7,319 bases of DNA from Hyphomicrobiales bacterium. Its GTDB lineage: Bacteria > Pseudomonadota > Alphaproteobacteria > Rhizobiales > S144-23. Positions 5,562 through 7,319 of this stretch are shown here, piece after piece. The notes below the pieces were generated by a model. It was not told the origin of the DNA. It did no database searches and saw nothing but the letters and a program-made list of their open reading frames with translations. Numbering within the stretch: the first letter of the stretch is position 1; each line of letters opens with the position of its first letter. Location: contig WGBL01000017.1 in NCBI GenBank assembly GCA_015494375.1, positions 1-7,319 on the forward strand, in the 5' to 3' direction. Made by a program: the position numbers and the translations under genes.

Positions 5562-7217
5562 GTGCTGAAGAAAACGCATAATCAGGGCGCCACACCAGGT
5601 GTGAGCGAGCAGAGCGCGCGCGAGGATCGGGGCGCTCGCCCTGAGCCCGGGCGGCCTCGGCGGCCTCACCCCACGGCCTCTCGAACCGGCGACGGCGCTG
5701 CGCCTGCGCCTCGGGACGCCGCCGGCGCAGCCAGTCAGCACGAGCAGCACAAGGGCGCCCCCCACCTCGCGCGGCCACGCAAGGGCATCGGCCTTTCGGG
5801 CAAGCTGCTCATTTTGACACTCGTGGCCGTCATGGCGGCGGAGGTTTTCGTCTTCGTGCCGTCGGTCGCCAACTACCGCAAGAACTGGCTCATGGATCGC
5901 CTGACGGCCGCTCAGATCGCCTCCCTGGCCGCCGAGGCGGCAAAAGGCGGCCGGCTGCCGGCCAAGCTGCGCAATGAGCTGCTGGTAACAGCCCAGGTGC
6001 GCTCGGTGGCCGTCAAGCGCGCCGACCGGCGCCTGCTCATCCTGCAAGAGGACATGCCGGCCCAAGTAGAAGAGCATTTCGATCTCACCACAAGCTCGTG
6101 GACGCGACTCATCATCGATGCCCTCGAGGTGTTTTTCACCACTCACGAGCGCGCAATCAGCGTCCGCGGTCGGCCGCGCTTTGCCAATAGCGAGTTTGTC
6201 GAAATCGTCGTCTCCGAAGCGCCATTGCGCGCCGCCATGATCGACTTCGGCCTCAATATCTTGGGCCTCTCAATCATCATCTCCATCTTTACCGCCTCGC
6301 TCGTCTATCTGGCGCTCAATTCGCTCCTCGTCCGTCCGATGACGCGGATGATGCGCAACATGGTCCGCTTCGGCGCCAATCCCGAGGACCCCGGCCGGAT
6401 CATCGCGCCGTCGGGGCGCAGCGATGAGATCGGCACCGCCGAGGTCGAGCTCGCGCGCATGCAGAACCAGCTTGTGCAAATGCTCAAGCAAAAGGCCCAT
6501 CTCGCGGCGCTGGGGCTTGCGGTCAGCAAGATCAACCACGATTTGCGCAATATGCTGGCCAGTGCGCAGCTCATTTCCGATCGACTGTCGGGCATCGACG
6601 ACGCCACCGTTCAGCGTCTGCAACCCAAGCTCATCAGCTCGCTCGATCGCGCCATCCGCCTTTGCACCCAGACGCTCGCTTATGGCCAGGCCAAGGAGGC
6701 GCCGCCCGAGCGCAGCTCCTTTGGCTTGCGCGCGCTCGTCGAGGAGGTGGGCGAGAGCCTCTCGCTGCCGCGCCCCGGCGTGATCGATTGGCGCAATGAA
6801 GTGCCGCCGGCACTTGAGCTCGAAGCCGACCGCGACCAGCTCTTTCGCGTCCTCAGCAACCTTGCGCGCAATGCCGCAGAGGCGATTGAGGGCGCGAGGC
6901 AAGCGCGGCAGACGGGGCAGGCGGGGCCGACGGGGCCCACGGGCCGCGATGGGCGCGACGGGCCCGCGCACATCGCAATTGTGGCCGAGCGTCGGGCGGG
7001 GGCGGTGGCGATCGAGGTGCGCGATACGGGGCCCGGAATTCCCCCGCAAGCGCGCGCCCACATGTTCGAGGCCTTTCAAGGTTCGGGCCGCAAAGGGGGC
7101 ACGGGATTGGGCCTTGTGATTGCCGCCGAGCTCGTCGAGGCCCATGGCGGCCGGCTTGAGTATGTCGACAGCGAAAGAGGGGCGACCTTTCGCATCACTC
7201 TTCCCGACCCACAATGA
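5562..7217 (+). CDS. Membrane sensor histidine kinase
   Basis: Predicted two-component sensor autokinase of 551 residues. Residues 1-76 are a Pro/Arg/Ala-rich, probably disordered cytoplasmic lead. Helix 1 is about 82-100 (LLILTLVAVMAAEVFVFV), then a roughly 125-residue periplasmic sensor part starting PSVANYRKNWL, then helix 2 about 231-253 (LNILGLSIIISIFTASLVY). A HAMP-like linker beginning VRPMTRMMRNM follows, then the H-box INHDLRNML with phospho-acceptor H326. The ATP domain has its N-box NLARNAAEAI (N437), G1 DTGPGIP (488-494), FEAF, and G2 GTGLGL (513-518). All catalytic boxes are present, so it should be active. Six Gly-X-Y triplets (452-469) sit between the N and G1 boxes. The start is uncertain: GTG at 5562 has AGAG seven bases upstream, but the next in-frame GTG (5600) or another downstream start is possible. 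No response regulator is encoded in the window and the signal is unknown. It lies downstream of the flavoprotein, perhaps functionally linked. Confidence 0.88.
   Translation: MLKKTHNQGATPGVSEQSAREDRGARPEPGRPRRPHPTASRTGDGAAPAPRDAAGAASQHEQHKGAPHLARPRKGIGLSGKLLILTLVAVMAAEVFVFVPSVANYRKNWLMDRLTAAQIASLAAEAAKGGRLPAKLRNELLVTAQVRSVAVKRADRRLLILQEDMPAQVEEHFDLTTSSWTRLIIDALEVFFTTHERAISVRGRPRFANSEFVEIVVSEAPLRAAMIDFGLNILGLSIIISIFTASLVYLALNSLLVRPMTRMMRNMVRFGANPEDPGRIIAPSGRSDEIGTAEVELARMQNQLVQMLKQKAHLAALGLAVSKINHDLRNMLASAQLISDRLSGIDDATVQRLQPKLISSLDRAIRLCTQTLAYGQAKEAPPERSSFGLRALVEEVGESLSLPRPGVIDWRNEVPPALELEADRDQLFRVLSNLARNAAEAIEGARQARQTGQAGPTGPTGRDGRDGPAHIAIVAERRAGAVAIEVRDTGPGIPPQARAHMFEAFQGSGRKGGTGLGLVIAAELVEAHGGRLEYVDSERGATFRITLPDPQ
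6915..6968 (+). repeat. Collagen-like Gly-X-Y coding repeat in the kinase
   Basis: Six consecutive triplets GQA, GPT, GPT, GRD, GRD, GPA (residues 452-469) are encoded by near-repeating G/C-rich nine-base units. They fall in the helix-to-strand connection after the N-box of the ATP-binding domain, where length is usually variable. It is most likely a slippage-generated flexible loop; one six-triplet run is far shorter than a real collagen helix. Confidence 0.75.
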
Positions 7218-7319
7218 TCGCCGGCTCCAGAGCAACCCCCGTGGCGCTCACTGCACCGTAAGGCGCAACTTGGACTGCCGATCGGGCGCACCATTGGGCC
7301 GAGCGGGGGCTGGCGGGCC
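7218..7319. other. Right-edge non-coding sequence
   Basis: The 102 bases after the kinase stop contain no start codon with a ribosome-binding site in either direction and no recognisable RNA gene. CCCCCG and CGGGGG occur in it about 60 bases apart, too far to call a terminator. The next gene begins outside the window. Confidence 0.5.

Noticed and set aside
6915..6968. A functional collagen-like triple-helix domain
   Set aside because: Six triplets are too few for a stable triple helix and they lie inside a globular ATP-binding domain. I keep it only as an unusual loop.
6270..7235. 321-codon minus-strand frame opposite the kinase
   Set aside because: Same reason: the plus strand encodes all histidine kinase boxes in order, and the antisense product has no recognisable domain.

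Overview
The window looks like chromosomal DNA of a high-GC alphaproteobacterium, most likely in the order Hyphomicrobiales (Rhizobiales). This rests on the strong G/C bias at third codon positions and on protein families typical of that group: a DUF6111-type membrane protein next to a CoA-pyrophosphatase-type Nudix hydrolase, a mercuric-reductase-like flavoprotein, and an HDLRN-type sensor kinase. No genus can be named from the sequence alone. There are no rRNA, tRNA or CRISPR features and no recognisable complete insertion sequence.

Layout. Bases 1-124 (minus strand) hold the first 41 codons of pyrD, a quinone-linked dihydroorotate dehydrogenase that runs off the left edge. A dyad-rich divergent spacer (125-429) separates it from a 637-codon plus-strand gene (430-2343) for a fused DUF262/DUF1524 protein of the GmrSD (type IV restriction) class. 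This is the one clearly accessory gene, a probable anti-phage nuclease that stands alone. A 162-bp spacer with two imperfect 23-bp tandem units leads to a NudL-like Nudix hydrolase (2506-3192). After a short repeat-containing gap comes a small two-helix membrane protein, DUF6111 (3326-3589).

After a 315-bp apparently non-coding stretch (3590-3904) come a dihydrolipoamide-dehydrogenase-family flavoprotein with a redox disulfide (3905-5356) and a membrane sensor histidine kinase (5562-7217). They are separated by 205 bp containing two small dyads. The last 102 bases carry no gene I can support.

How the genes work together. pyrD (pyrimidine synthesis), the Nudix enzyme (CoA turnover) and DUF6111 look like housekeeping background, with the GmrSD-like gene apparently placed between pyrD and nudL. 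The flavoprotein and the kinase are co-oriented neighbours, so a redox or envelope-stress link is possible, but this is inference. No response regulator lies in the window. The unusual details are a glycine-rich heptad duplication inside the DUF262 protein, a run of six collagen-like Gly-X-Y triplets inside the kinase ATP-binding domain, a His-to-Tyr change in the flavoprotein's C-terminal signature, and the tandem units in front of the Nudix gene.
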